A DNA stretch of 64,000 bases from Geosporobacter ferrireducens (GCF_001750685.1 NZ_CP017269.1:4071416-4135415); one strand, 5' to 3'; positions 34,863-44,010 are shown, counted from the first letter of the stretch. Program-made: numbers and translations. The notes: generated by a model not told the origin, from the letters alone.

Positions 34863-35588
34863 ATGAAAAAAACTTTTACAACAGGAGAACTTGCAAAAAT
34901 GTGTAGTGTAAGTATCCGTACGGTTCAGTTCTATGACAAAGAAGGGATTGTTAAACCTTCAGATTATAGTGAGGGAGGTAAACGTTTATACACGGAAAAA
35001 GAGTTGAAGGAACTTCATCTCGTGTGCCTTTATAAGGCTTTGGGTTTCTCGCTTGAAGAAATAAGGAATATAATAAACGAAAAAAATAGCTATCAGCTGC
35101 TTTCAGAAGTATTGTCCAAACAATCCACAAATATCAATGAAAAAATCCATAGTTTACAGCGGACGAAAGAGAAACTTGATGCTATTTTGCAAGAACTTAA
35201 TGAAACTGGTCAGATTAAAGTTCAGAGTATTGAAGAAGTAGATTTTCTTCTTAATAAGAAGAAAATCCATCGAAAAACGGATATCATGACCTATATATTT
35301 ATAGCATGCTATTTTTTGCTTTTGATTGCAGGATTTCGAATTGCATTGTTTGTCGGAGGGTTTGCACCTTCTATCCTGATCACAGCAGCAGTGGTTCTAC
35401 TGCTGGGTATAATCTATTACCATCATCAGGTAAATGCATATATATGTGAATATTGTAGCACTAAATTTACCATCAGTTTTTTTAGAGACATGTTCTCGCC
35501 GAATGGTTGGAAGAAAGGAAAGTATTTAAAATGTCCAGAGTGTGGGAGAAGAGGCTGGTTTAAAGAAACTTTCCCATATAAAAAGTAA
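34863..35588 (+). CDS. MerR-family regulator with membrane anchor and zinc ribbon
   Basis: This 241 aa protein starts with a MerR winged helix (residues 1-70; FTTGELAKMCSVSIRTVQFY) and a dimerising coiled coil (about 75-125). Two adjacent transmembrane segments (about 141-186) follow, then a C-terminal zinc ribbon with CEYC (195-198) and CPEC (224-227). This places a DNA-binding domain on the membrane. The ATG at 34863 has GAGGTG upstream. Its own promoter has the MerR spacing and paired sites, so autoregulation is likely. The signal is unknown; metal or membrane-active agents are possible. Confidence 0.88.
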   Translation: MKKTFTTGELAKMCSVSIRTVQFYDKEGIVKPSDYSEGGKRLYTEKELKELHLVCLYKALGFSLEEIRNIINEKNSYQLLSEVLSKQSTNINEKIHSLQRTKEKLDAILQELNETGQIKVQSIEEVDFLLNKKKIHRKTDIMTYIFIACYFLLLIAGFRIALFVGGFAPSILITAAVVLLLGIIYYHHQVNAYICEYCSTKFTISFFRDMFSPNGWKKGKYLKCPECGRRGWFKETFPYKK

Positions 35589-36124
35589 AAAGAAAAAGTA
35601 GAATTGAAAAAAAGGATTCTAAAGACAGGCTTTAGAGATTACTATTGATTTTGGAGGAGGATATGAAAGTTGATCTTTTGGAAATTCTTAAAATGGAGAG
35701 AATAAAACCAATAAGAATTTTTATAGAGGGGTTATAAGGCTCCATAGAATAAAAGAGGGTTGACGTGAAAAAAAATTCATCATATAATAATTTTGATAAT
35801 AATGGAAAGTGAGGATTCTGTATGGAAGTTATTCTTAAATAATTCTTCAATTGAATATTGACCTCAAAGAATAGACGCTGTGCCTGCAAGTGGAGGCTTG
35901 TTTTTAATGCGATTCTTTAAGGTGCCATAGAAGAATGTTAAGAATAACGGTACATCTGCAACCTTTCTGTCAATAAATGGATGATTTTGCCGTGTCCTAA
36001 ACACACGGTATTTTTATGCCAATTTTGAACGCGAGTTCGATATATGCTTGAATTCATTACCATGGAATGTCCTTGATAGGGCAAGACCTTGCTTTTCTTT
36101 AAAGGTATAAATCTATGTAATGAT
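35589..36124. other. Intergenic region without supported genes
   Basis: About 540 bp of AT-rich sequence with only short frames. A small stem CGTGT/ACACG with a T-rich flank near 35990-36015 may be a weak terminator. No conserved gene was recognised on either strand. Confidence 0.4.
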
Positions 36125-36279
36125 TTGGCAGTTTAATTTATTTGGTATAAATGAATGATCTGGTTTATAGTGAGCGAAGCTTGGGCTCTGATTTTTCCCA
36201 ATGGAAGCTTCGTGGATTTATTGATGATTTTTTAATTCAGGCTGCAAATGAGCGCTATTGTTCATTTGCGGCCTTTTTA
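36125..36279 (+). promoter_or_regulatory. Leader of the zinc-ribbon/S4 gene: promoter, hairpin and attenuator
   Basis: A candidate promoter TTGGCA...TATAAA (36125-36151) is followed by a stem GCGAAGCTT/AAGCTTCGT (about 36174-36212) and a strong terminator GGCTGCAAATGA/TCATTTGCGGCC with CTTTTTAT (36239-36279). The coding gene lies beyond the terminator, so read-through would be needed. Confidence 0.55.
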
Positions 36280-36302
36280 TGTTTTTGAAAGGAGGTGAGC
36301 CT

Positions 36303-36338
36303 ATGCCAAGTCAAAAAACCATGCACTCAAAGAAATAA
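36303..36338 (+). CDS. Leader peptide MPSQKTMHSKK
   Basis: An 11-codon frame has an almost ideal ribosome site (AAAGGAGGTGA, 36288-36298). CCATGCA inside it can pair with TGCATGG downstream. About 100 bp later, TGTTCCTC (36412-36419) pairs with GAGGAACA (36435-36442), hiding the ribosome site and start codon of the next gene. This layout matches translation attenuation, where a stalled ribosome on the leader frees the gene. Confidence 0.6.
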   Translation: MPSQKTMHSKK

Positions 36339-36441
36339 GGGGAAGGACAATGCATGGATTTCACTTGATGGGTGACAAAAATAATCGGATAAGCATGAAA
36401 GCACAAAGCATTGTTCCTCCCTAAAAATAAAGGAGAGGAAC

Positions 36442-36951
36442 ATGGAAAAAGTAATACTGGAATGGCAATTGATTGAAAATCCAGAGCATCAAAAAATTGA
36501 AAGATATTGTCATAATTGTGGGAAAAAAGTTGCATTTGAGGATTCTCTAAAAAGGAGAAAAAATGCTAATGGCAAGAATATCTATGAATATGCCATCTAT
36601 AAGTGTGAGAATGGTCACACATGGAACCACAAGCTTGCAGTTTATAAATCTACTGCGGAAATAGAGGAAGCAGCACCTGTACAAACTTGGCAAGGCAGCA
36701 AACTGGAAATATTAAAAATTGGAGCCTATAGAGAATTAGACGTAGAAGAGATTGAGATTGTAATAAAACAGGTGAGGGGCAAATGGAGAATTGACAAGCT
36801 TTTAGGACAGCAGGTGCATGATCTGAGCCGCTCACAAATAGAAAAATATATTAAGAAAGGAGCAGTATTGCTGGATGGAGAGAAAGTAAAGCCAAGTACC
36901 TTATTAAAAGAGCAGCAAAGAATATCTCTGCTGCTGAATATTTTCATCTGA
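36442..36951 (+). CDS. Zinc-ribbon and S4 RNA-binding domain protein
   Basis: This 169 aa protein has an N-terminal zinc-ribbon-like part (C23-x2-C26 and C55-x3-H59) and a C-terminal S4 domain (about 115-165; RIDKLLGQQVHDLSRSQIEKY then KKGAVLLDGEKV), the RNA-binding fold of RsuA, Hsp15 and RqcP. No catalytic domain is visible. The start codon and its ribosome site are hidden in a hairpin preceded by a leader peptide, a control style known from ribosome-targeted antibiotic resistance. A ribosome-associated role is inferred, not shown. Confidence 0.75.
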   Translation: MEKVILEWQLIENPEHQKIERYCHNCGKKVAFEDSLKRRKNANGKNIYEYAIYKCENGHTWNHKLAVYKSTAEIEEAAPVQTWQGSKLEILKIGAYRELDVEEIEIVIKQVRGKWRIDKLLGQQVHDLSRSQIEKYIKKGAVLLDGEKVKPSTLLKEQQRISLLLNIFI

Positions 36952-36961
36952 TATAGACAGG

Positions 36962-36994
36962 GGTTCCTCGGACATTCCGGTTGTTCGAGGAACC
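36962..36994 (+). terminator. Hairpin after the S4 gene
   Basis: GGTTCCTCGGACA/TGTTCGAGGAACC forms a 13-bp stem with one G-T pair, 10 bp after the stop. It lacks a T tract. It repeats the GTTCCTC/GAGGAAC arms of the start-codon hairpin and could compete with it. Confidence 0.5.
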
Positions 36995-37073
36995 ATTCCT
37001 AAGAATTCAATGAAATAGTGACTGACTGCGCCAATGGTTATGGCGTTATTTTGTAAGGGGAAGGAGAGTATTT

Positions 37074-37964
37074 ATGAAAAGCGTAGGAGTGCAAAACATA
37101 ATAGATGGCGACCACTTGAATTTTAATGTGTTGGAGAGATTTCTCCAGAGGCCGGAGCCCTTTGCATCCGGTGAAAAATTATTTTGGAATGACCCGCATA
37201 TTTCTAAAGGGATGCTTGCGGCCCATTTAAATCCTGCCATTGATGCTGCCAGCAGGAGGCCTGAGACCATTGAAAAAACCGTTAATCATATGATTCGCTC
37301 CATGAATCTCAAGGCAGGGGATAAAATATTAGACTTGGGATGTGGTCCGGGATTATACTGCAAGCATTTTGCCCAACAGGGGTTTTCGGTAACGGGGGTA
37401 GATTATTCCCAAAGGTCTATCGAGTATGCAGAACAGGCAGCAACCGATCATTCTCTGGATATTGAATATAAATATATGGATTATCTGGATATGAACTATT
37501 GTGACACATTTGATGCAGTGCTTTTAATCTATGGGGATTTTTGTGTGATTTCCGATAAGAAAAGGGATTTGCTCTTGAGGAAGATCCATAAGGCATTAAA
37601 ACCGGATGGATACTTTGCCTTGGATGTATCTACAAAAATTCATCGGAAGAAAAACGGGCTGAAAAACCGCTGGTATGCCGCAGAAAATGGTTTCTGGAAA
37701 CCAGAGCCTCATTTGGTACTTGAAAACGGCTTTGACTATCCGGAAGAAAATCTTTATCTTGACCAGTATCTTGTTATCGAAAAATGTGGAAAGATTAGTG
37801 TCTATAGGAATTGGTTTCATGACTACTCTCTGGGAGAGATCCGGGAGGTATTGGAGGCGGGGAGTTTTTCTGTACAGTCAGCATGGAGCGATTTAACGGG
37901 CAAGCCATACAAAGAGAATAGTGAGTGGATAGGAATTGTGGCAAAGAAAGAATCTCTTATTTAG
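37074..37964 (+). CDS. Class I SAM-dependent methyltransferase
   Basis: This 296 aa protein has the SAM-binding motif ILDLGCGPGLYCKHF (motif I, about residue 84) and VTGVDYSQRSIEYA (acidic loop). The acceptor cannot be predicted. It has its own GGAAGGAG site. Its position after the leader-controlled S4 protein may be chance or may mark a shared stress theme. Confidence 0.85.
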   Translation: MKSVGVQNIIDGDHLNFNVLERFLQRPEPFASGEKLFWNDPHISKGMLAAHLNPAIDAASRRPETIEKTVNHMIRSMNLKAGDKILDLGCGPGLYCKHFAQQGFSVTGVDYSQRSIEYAEQAATDHSLDIEYKYMDYLDMNYCDTFDAVLLIYGDFCVISDKKRDLLLRKIHKALKPDGYFALDVSTKIHRKKNGLKNRWYAAENGFWKPEPHLVLENGFDYPEENLYLDQYLVIEKCGKISVYRNWFHDYSLGEIREVLEAGSFSVQSAWSDLTGKPYKENSEWIGIVAKKESLI

Positions 37965-37987
37965 CCTATTTTCAACACCAGAATATA

Positions 37988-38020
37988 AAAAATAGAACAT
38001 ATTGAAAATGTTCTATTTTT
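37988..38020 (+). terminator. Terminator after the methyltransferase gene
   Basis: AAAAATAGAACAT/ATGTTCTATTTTT stem. The same stem sequence recurs at 43992-44026. Confidence 0.8.
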
Positions 38021-38024
38021 CCTG

Positions 38025-38049
38025 GACGCAGTCTGACGGTTCTGTTGTC
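38025..38049 (+). repeat. REP-like repeat, decayed copy 6
   Basis: GACGCAGTCTGACGGTTCTG ends in TTGTC and keeps the GACGGTTCT core. The following 38050-38271 holds no gene that I recognise. Confidence 0.5.
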
Positions 38050-38271
38050 TTATGAGAGATTAAGGGAATCTCAATGAAATAAAGGAATAGGAAAGCCTAT
38101 AACCAGAAGGGCTATAAAGCAAGACAAAGGAAATATCCTTCTATTATGACTATATGTCGAAACTTGCGAATGTTATATATAGGAAATCCTATAAACATGT
38201 GGAATATTCATTCTTAAGGAGGTAACTACCTAGAAAACAAGAATGTAGATTGAGAAGGAGGAACATAGGGA

Positions 38272-40011
38272 ATGCAAAATTTATTAAGAAAAAGAGTCTT
38301 CATGATTCTTTCTGTTGTTATCTGCTTTTCTAATTCTTTTATTGTTTCATTCGGCGAAAATGCAGATTATGAAAAAGGTGTTACTGGAAAAAGAATTCAA
38401 ATGGCATCGGCAGATAGTTCGAAAGAGCTAACACGCGAGGAAAAATACAACAAAACATATGGTGAATATATTACTATTTTGATGGGTTTTTATAATGCGT
38501 TTGTTGAATTAAAGAAAACTGCTGAAGCTGGCTCTGAGGAAAGTATTAGCGGAAAATGTTATAGCCTGATGACCAGCGTAGATAAGACACTAGCGGAAGC
38601 TTCAAATAACCTGGAGCCGGAACCGAAATATGCCTATAGCAAAACATATTTAACGGATAGCTACAGAAACCTAAAAAATGCAATAAATAATCTGGATATG
38701 TATGACTTATATATAGTCATCAACGATCTAAACGCAGCTAATGATACGATGAAAAAGATTGATGAAGATATTAAAAAATATAACGAAAATTATACGGAAG
38801 CCTTCAATTACTTTAGCATGGTAAAAGGGGGAAAAACCGTTCCCAGTAATCTAAATGAAACTGAACAAGCTTTCTACAATTATTTAAAGGGACATCACCA
38901 AGCATTGAATGACATATACAAGAATTTAAATAGCGCGTATGAAATGGTAAAAGAGAATGAAAATCCGACTGAATTAATGAAGGAAACATTCAGTAAACTG
39001 AATGGCATATCTTTTCAAAATTTGAAGACCCAAAAAAACAGAAATGTAATGATCATTTTGAATGAACTCACTAATCTAGGAAATGAGGCACTTATAGAAC
39101 TGGAAAGCTATTTTATTGATGTTATTTCTGCTTCAACAAGTAGCGACGATAAATTTGTCTCAGCATTAGATTCTTATAAGACAAAACTAAATGAATTAAA
39201 TACGGTTTTTGCAAAAATAGAATCGGAAGCAAAAGATATCAACAAAAATGTTGCTCAAACAGTCCGTGAAATACAGGAAAAAGACTATGAAGAAGCAAAA
39301 GCGCTTGGATACAGTACCATAGAAGAATATTACCAAGCACTGATTGCAGCAAATCAACATGGATATGATACCGTAAGCGAATATAATGCGGCTTTACAAG
39401 ACGCAAAAAATAAGGGGTTTAATAGCGTAGAAGCCTATAAGGAAACCAACGGTATACAAACGCTGGAAGATTTGGAAAAGTACCTGAACAAACACTTTAG
39501 TGAACTGGAGACTCCTCAGGGAGAGTGGTTTTTTAAATTCCATGTAAGTGCTATAGCCGCTTACGATAAGAATGGCAAAAAGATTTCTCCATATGATTTT
39601 TTAGTTAACACTGATTGGTTCAATCAATCGCCGGGAAGCATAGATGATGCAGTAAATTTAACGGCTGAACAGAAGCAGCAAACCAAAGACATGTTGAGAG
39701 ATTTTCAGAAAAAAGTAGCGGATATTGCCATCAATGCTTTTCCGAATAAAAAAATACAAGGAGGATTCTATACAGTATCTACATATTCAAAGAGCACACT
39801 AACGGAGCTGCGTAAGGCTAAGAGCTTTGAAGAGTTTTCCTCTGTACTTCGTCAAACTGACTCAAGAGATGCTTCAAAAATAACAGAGTATACGAGTTTT
39901 AGCTTTTTAACATGGCGAAACTTTAAAAGTGCTACAGGATCAGAGGCGTACGATGATAATAAAATTACTGAATTTTTCTGGTATACGAAAGATGACAAGT
40001 TTAAATTCTAA
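38272..40011 (+). CDS. Secreted coiled-coil-rich protein of unknown function
   Basis: This 579 aa protein begins with a signal peptide (VFMILSVVICFSNSFIVSFG). Residues 40-330 are mostly helical and charged. Residues about 340-395 contain two or three copies of a unit of about 19 residues with G-Y/F-x-T/S-hydrophobic-x-E-Y/A (ALGYSTIEEYYQAL, HGYDTVSEYNAAL, KGFNSVEAYKE). The last 180 residues look globular (EWFFKFHVSAIAAYDKNGK). AGAAGGAGG precedes the ATG. No family was recognised; a surface or envelope role is inferred from the signal peptide. Confidence 0.7.
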   Translation: MQNLLRKRVFMILSVVICFSNSFIVSFGENADYEKGVTGKRIQMASADSSKELTREEKYNKTYGEYITILMGFYNAFVELKKTAEAGSEESISGKCYSLMTSVDKTLAEASNNLEPEPKYAYSKTYLTDSYRNLKNAINNLDMYDLYIVINDLNAANDTMKKIDEDIKKYNENYTEAFNYFSMVKGGKTVPSNLNETEQAFYNYLKGHHQALNDIYKNLNSAYEMVKENENPTELMKETFSKLNGISFQNLKTQKNRNVMIILNELTNLGNEALIELESYFIDVISASTSSDDKFVSALDSYKTKLNELNTVFAKIESEAKDINKNVAQTVREIQEKDYEEAKALGYSTIEEYYQALIAANQHGYDTVSEYNAALQDAKNKGFNSVEAYKETNGIQTLEDLEKYLNKHFSELETPQGEWFFKFHVSAIAAYDKNGKKISPYDFLVNTDWFNQSPGSIDDAVNLTAEQKQQTKDMLRDFQKKVADIAINAFPNKKIQGGFYTVSTYSKSTLTELRKAKSFEEFSSVLRQTDSRDASKITEYTSFSFLTWRNFKSATGSEAYDDNKITEFFWYTKDDKFKF

Positions 40012-40118
40012 ACCGGAAAAGATTGAAAGGCAGATTTTGAATAAGAAATTAAAGGACATATGAGAAAAAATAATGTATCGGTGAAACGGGCACCGCTTCA
40101 TTAAGAATACGAAGCGCG

Positions 40119-40469
40119 CTATTTCAATGGCGATGTAGTGCACGGCCCAGTTACTGTAACTTTATCATTTATATTTATAACAGTGTTATTATAATAGTAG
40201 TGAGCATCAATCCTGCCATCTTTATCCATAACTCTGCAGTATGTTGAAACACCGGATGGTGCTCCTACTATTCCCATCTCTATACATTTTCTTGCAATCA
40301 GCACCCCTCCACGTACAATGCTCGATGGTTTTTTAAACAATATAGCGTTCTTTGCTATCAAATTGGCCTGGTAACACCCCTTAGCAATGATTACTATATT
40401 ACCATTAGCCTGGATATTAGAATTTTGTCCATTTTCAAAAATAACATCTGCCTGATTATAACAAATTCT
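40119..40469 (-). pseudogene. FapA/DUF342-like C-terminal fragment
   Basis: An open frame without a usable start codon runs from after a stop at 40470-40472 to TAG-type end at 40119. It encodes about 116 residues with beta-roll repeats (NGQNSNIQANGNIVIIAKG, GGVLIARKCIEMGIVGAPSG) typical of the polymer-like core of FapA/DUF342 proteins. The N-terminal part is missing, so this is a remnant next to a REP-like repeat. Confidence 0.6.
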
Positions 40470-40495
40470 TTAAAAAATAAATACATATCCTAAAA

Positions 40496-40518
40496 GACAG
40501 GAGAACCGTCCCCTTGTC
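40496..40518 (-). repeat. REP-like repeat, copy 7 (reverse)
   Basis: On the minus strand GACAAG-GGGACGGTTCT-CCTGTC; well preserved, lying between the FapA fragment and the MATE gene. Confidence 0.75.
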
Positions 40519-40538
40519 TAACACCATTATTTTCTCTT

Positions 40539-41927
40539 CTATGCAGTTTCTTGCAGTGCCGGTTTTTTAATAAGGCTTTTATTTTTCCATCTGCCGGTAG
40601 AATAATACACCTGACTCATAACAAGAGAAAGTATAGAGCTCACTGCCATTGCAATCCAGATACCATTTGAGCCTAGTGAATCGTAAGAGGATAAGAATTT
40701 GGCCAAGGGTACGCGGATCAGCCATAGGGACGCAATAGAGAAGATCATTGTGGATACAGTATCGCCAGCTCCTCTTAGCATGCCATTTATCACAAAGGAT
40801 AGGGCGAAGGGGACGTAAGAGATCCCAACAATACGTAAGTAGCGGCTTCCTGTTTCTAAAACCTGTATATCGGTAGTAAAAAGCTTTAGCACAAAAGTTG
40901 GAGCAGCCATGACAAAAATTGTAGTCACACCGGTTACAAGGATCGCAGCAATACTCCCCCACTTATATACTTCTTTTAGCCGATCATTTTTACCAGCGCC
41001 AATACTCTGTCCTGCAAGGGTTGATACAGCTAATCCTAAGGACATGGCGGGCATGAAAGCAAATTGATCAAGTCTCGAGGCGGCACCAAAAGCGGCCACA
41101 GTCTCTGAACCAAAAGTATTGATGATGCCGGTCATTACCACCATGCCCAAGGAAACTACAATCTGCTGAATACCTGATGGCAGACCGATTTTAAATATCT
41201 TAGCAGTTAATTCAGCGTCATACTTAAGGTCCTTCAGTTTAAAGCTAATCACATGGTTTGTTTTATTTAAATGTCTTAGAGCAAGGAAGAAGGAGAGGGA
41301 TTGTGATAGCATTGTCGCTAAGGCTGCTCCTTGAATGCCCATTTGAGGAAAAGGCCCTATTCCTAAAATAAATATTGGATCAAGGATTAGGTTTGTTACA
41401 GTAGAGATTATTAGAAACTTCAATGGTGTTTTCGAGTCGCCCAGTCCCCGCAGGATAGAACTGATGACATTGTATCCAAACATAAAGATCAATCCGATAA
41501 AGAAGATGTTCAAATAGTCAGTGGCATAGTCTAAAATATCCTTTGGAGTATTCATTAAAATGAGAATTTTTTCACTAAAGGCTAACCCTACAAGGGTAAC
41601 GATAATTGCGCCACCCCCTAACAGCAAGAGGGAATTATTAATGGTCTTAGAAATCATCTGCTGGTTCTTTGCACCGGCATATTGGGAGACCAATACGGTT
41701 GTTGCCATCGTGATCCCCAGGACAAGAGATACCAATATCATTATGATTGGAAAGCTTACAGAAACAGCACCTAATGCTTTAGCGCCAATAAATCTTCCAA
41801 CCCATATACTATCTACCGTGTTGTATAATGCTTGTAACAGATTTCCGAGCAGCAAGGGAATGGAGAATGTAATCAAGTGTTTTAGCACACTTCCGGAAGT
41901 TAAATCATTGCTATGTTGTTTATTCAT
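40539..41927 (-). CDS. MATE family efflux transporter
   Basis: This 462 aa membrane protein has twelve predicted spans and the two-fold MATE repeat (NLLQALYNTVDSIWVGRFIG in the first half; VGISYVPFALSFVINGMLRG in the second). It exports drugs or organic cations in exchange for ions. It starts 5 bp after the marR stop, so the two are co-transcribed and the exporter is controlled by that repressor. Confidence 0.93.
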   Translation of the reverse strand: MNKQHSNDLTSGSVLKHLITFSIPLLLGNLLQALYNTVDSIWVGRFIGAKALGAVSVSFPIIMILVSLVLGITMATTVLVSQYAGAKNQQMISKTINNSLLLLGGGAIIVTLVGLAFSEKILILMNTPKDILDYATDYLNIFFIGLIFMFGYNVISSILRGLGDSKTPLKFLIISTVTNLILDPIFILGIGPFPQMGIQGAALATMLSQSLSFFLALRHLNKTNHVISFKLKDLKYDAELTAKIFKIGLPSGIQQIVVSLGMVVMTGIINTFGSETVAAFGAASRLDQFAFMPAMSLGLAVSTLAGQSIGAGKNDRLKEVYKWGSIAAILVTGVTTIFVMAAPTFVLKLFTTDIQVLETGSRYLRIVGISYVPFALSFVINGMLRGAGDTVSTMIFSIASLWLIRVPLAKFLSSYDSLGSNGIWIAMAVSSILSLVMSQVYYSTGRWKNKSLIKKPALQETA

Positions 41928-41932
41928 TTTGT

Positions 41933-42403
41933 TTACTCCTTTTCGACGACATAATTTTTGCGAACCGCTTTTTCAATAGAAGCACTCAGCTTTGCAAGAC
42001 TTTTTGTGATGTCTTTCAGGTCTTCATCTGATAAGGCGGAGGTTAGCAGGTTAAATATTTCTCTGCTTTTATCTTTCGTTTCAGCCAATATTTTCTCTCC
42101 TTTTTCCGTAAGGAGAATGTCTATGTTTCTCCTGTCAGAGGCGTTTTCTTTTCTTAAAACATAACCTTCCTCCACCAACTTGTTGATTGTTAAACTGAGA
42201 GATCCTTTAGTTAAGCTGAGATCACCGCACAGTGAAGTTAAATTGATTTGAGGATTCCTTTTGATAAGTTTCATAATATGAAATTGATGAAAGGTTAGGG
42301 GATATTTATGAAACTCTTTGAGCATGATGTGGCGTATATCCATATTGATCTGCTTTAACAAGTCTTGAATCTGTTCTGAATGGCTGGTTTTTATAGAATC
42401 CAT
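41933..42403 (-). CDS. MarR family regulator
   Basis: This 156 aa winged-helix regulator has LTSLCGDLSLTKGSLSLTIN as the recognition region and DRRNIDILLTEKG as the wing. It precedes the MATE gene in the same transcript. A perfect 13-3-13 palindrome covers the promoter, so it probably represses its own operon and is released by a toxic ligand. Confidence 0.93.
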   Translation of the reverse strand: MDSIKTSHSEQIQDLLKQINMDIRHIMLKEFHKYPLTFHQFHIMKLIKRNPQINLTSLCGDLSLTKGSLSLTINKLVEEGYVLRKENASDRRNIDILLTEKGEKILAETKDKSREIFNLLTSALSDEDLKDITKSLAKLSASIEKAVRKNYVVEKE

Positions 42404-42458
42404 GGCGGATACTCCTTCCTCTGTTGGAAATTAGTTTTAAAACAAAAATGTTATATAA

Positions 42459-42499
42459 TATAATAGTTTTATTATAAAACTATTATATTTTTATGTCAA
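42459..42499 (-). promoter_or_regulatory. marR-MATE promoter with operator
   Basis: On the minus strand TTGACA (42499-42494), 17 bp, TATAAT (42476-42471). A palindrome with arms TATAATAGTTTTA and TAAAACTATTATA (42459-42487) covers the -10 and half the spacer. Confidence 0.8.
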
Positions 42500-42752
42500 G
42501 GGATACATCGATAGAAAATATAGGAGAACAGCTGGCTGATCACTTTATGGATCATAGGATATTCCAATTCTTAAACGGCTACGCCTGCTTTCTGTTTTGA
42601 TTAATTTTTTCAATCTCAGCAGTATTCTTGTCAAGCACAAATCCTGTTTTAATGGTAAAATATAGAAGTGAAGTGATGGATGCCATGCTTTTGAATCTTA
42701 TTGATTAGATTCTATAATAACGGGAATTTTTATAAGGGGGGTTTGCGGGGGT

Positions 42753-43211
42753 ATGCTGACCGTACGACAGGCTAAAGCGGGGGAACATGAGATTTTAACA
42801 AAACTAGCGATGAGATCTGAGGCCCATTGGGGCTATGATTCGGATTTTATGGAAACCTTTGAGTCTATTTATGGAGTAACGGAGGCGTTTATAAACATTC
42901 ATCCAACCTTTGTTATGGAAGAAAAGGGGAATATTGTTGGATTCTACAGTATCCTAATCAATAACCAGGGGACTTCTTTGGAATATTTCTATATTGAACC
43001 GGCGTTTATAGGCAAGGGATATGGAAAATTATTATGGAATCATATGGTGGAAAGCTGTAAAAACTACGGCATTAAAGAAATTGTATTTGTGACAAGTCCC
43101 CAGGCAAAGGAATTTTACACAAGAATGGGTGCCGAACAAACCGGTGAAGTGGAATCACTGGTTAAAAAAGGACGTAAAATCCCCCGGCTGGTTTATAGAT
43201 TTGCTTATTGA
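42753..43211 (+). CDS. GNAT family acetyltransferase
   Basis: This 152 aa acetyltransferase has YIEPAFIGKGYGKLLWNHM as the acetyl-CoA loop and ends with FYTRMGAEQTGEV. It is the first of two GNAT genes in a row. The upstream spacer 42500-42752 holds a short minus-strand frame that may be a decayed gene end. Confidence 0.88.
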   Translation: MLTVRQAKAGEHEILTKLAMRSEAHWGYDSDFMETFESIYGVTEAFINIHPTFVMEEKGNIVGFYSILINNQGTSLEYFYIEPAFIGKGYGKLLWNHMVESCKNYGIKEIVFVTSPQAKEFYTRMGAEQTGEVESLVKKGRKIPRLVYRFAY

Positions 43212-43248
43212 AAGTTTAATAAGCTGTAAAGAGAAAGGAATGATACAC

Positions 43249-43800
43249 ATGGCCAAAATGGATAAACGGGCAATCACATTAAAGGATGGAATCATTGAAA
43301 TCGAAAGTCCAAAGATTGAAGATGCTGAAGAACTTATAAGATTTATTAAGACAGTAGATATTGAAACGGATTTCTTGATTAGAGAACCTGATGAGTTCAA
43401 GTTTGGATTGGAAGATGAGCAGAAATTCATACAAAGCAAACTGGAGTCTGAAAGGGATTTGTTTTTAAAGGCAACCTATCATGGTCAAATCGTAGGAACC
43501 CTTGGGTTTGCTGTGTTAACGAATAAGCGGTATAGACACAGGGGGCAATTCGGCATTGCAATACAAAAAGCCTGCTGGGGGAAGGGAATCGGAAAAGCAC
43601 TGATGGAAACCCTGCTTGAATGGTGTGAACAAATAGGCATAGAGAAAATAACCTTGGAAGTAGATGCAAATAATGAACGAGCAATAGAATTATATAAAAA
43701 ATATGGATTTGAACAAGAAGGATATTTGAAAAACGATAAAAAAATGTCAGACGGCAGCTACAGAGATTCGTTAATCATGGCGAAAATGATGATAGAATAA
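43249..43800 (+). CDS. GNAT family acetyltransferase
   Basis: This 183 aa acetyltransferase has FGIAIQKACWGKGIGKALME as the CoA loop and LEVDANNERAIELYKKYGF as the end motif. The ATG at 43249 is preferred over ATG 43240 because AGAAAGGA is then better spaced. It follows the previous GNAT by 37 bp and is probably in the same transcript. The substrate is unknown. Confidence 0.88.
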   Translation: MAKMDKRAITLKDGIIEIESPKIEDAEELIRFIKTVDIETDFLIREPDEFKFGLEDEQKFIQSKLESERDLFLKATYHGQIVGTLGFAVLTNKRYRHRGQFGIAIQKACWGKGIGKALMETLLEWCEQIGIEKITLEVDANNERAIELYKKYGFEQEGYLKNDKKMSDGSYRDSLIMAKMMIE

Positions 43801-43884
43801 GTCTTTATGCGCCTTTATTGCAAAATGGGAATGCTGTGACCGATGCAATAAAAGAAAACTAAAAAGCCGAAAGGAAGTTTTCAA

Positions 43885-44010
43885 ATGGGGAAACCAAGAT
43901 TTTTTATATTTGTGCTGGTGCTGGTATTAATGAGCGGATGCGGCAATATAAATGCTATCTCACACAGAGTTGTAATAGCTTTATGTTTAACAAAAAATAG
44001 AACATTTTAA
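43885..44010 (+). pseudogene. Truncated lipoprotein gene (41 codons)
   Basis: A short frame begins with a full lipoprotein signal (MGKPRFFIFVLVLVLMSGCG, lipobox MSGC) but ends 22 residues later, inside a terminator stem. AAAGGAAG precedes the ATG. It looks like the 5' end of a lost lipoprotein gene. Confidence 0.5.

Noticed and set aside
36151..36288. 45-codon frame covering the leader hairpins
   Set aside because: No ribosome site; the ATG falls in the presumed -10 region, and the two hairpins explain the sequence better. It is kept only as a possible extra leader peptide.
42600..42690. Minus-strand frame ending GFVLDKNTAEIEKINQNRKQ
   Set aside because: Looks like the end of a transporter, but is only about 35 codons, without a ribosome site or other parts of a gene.
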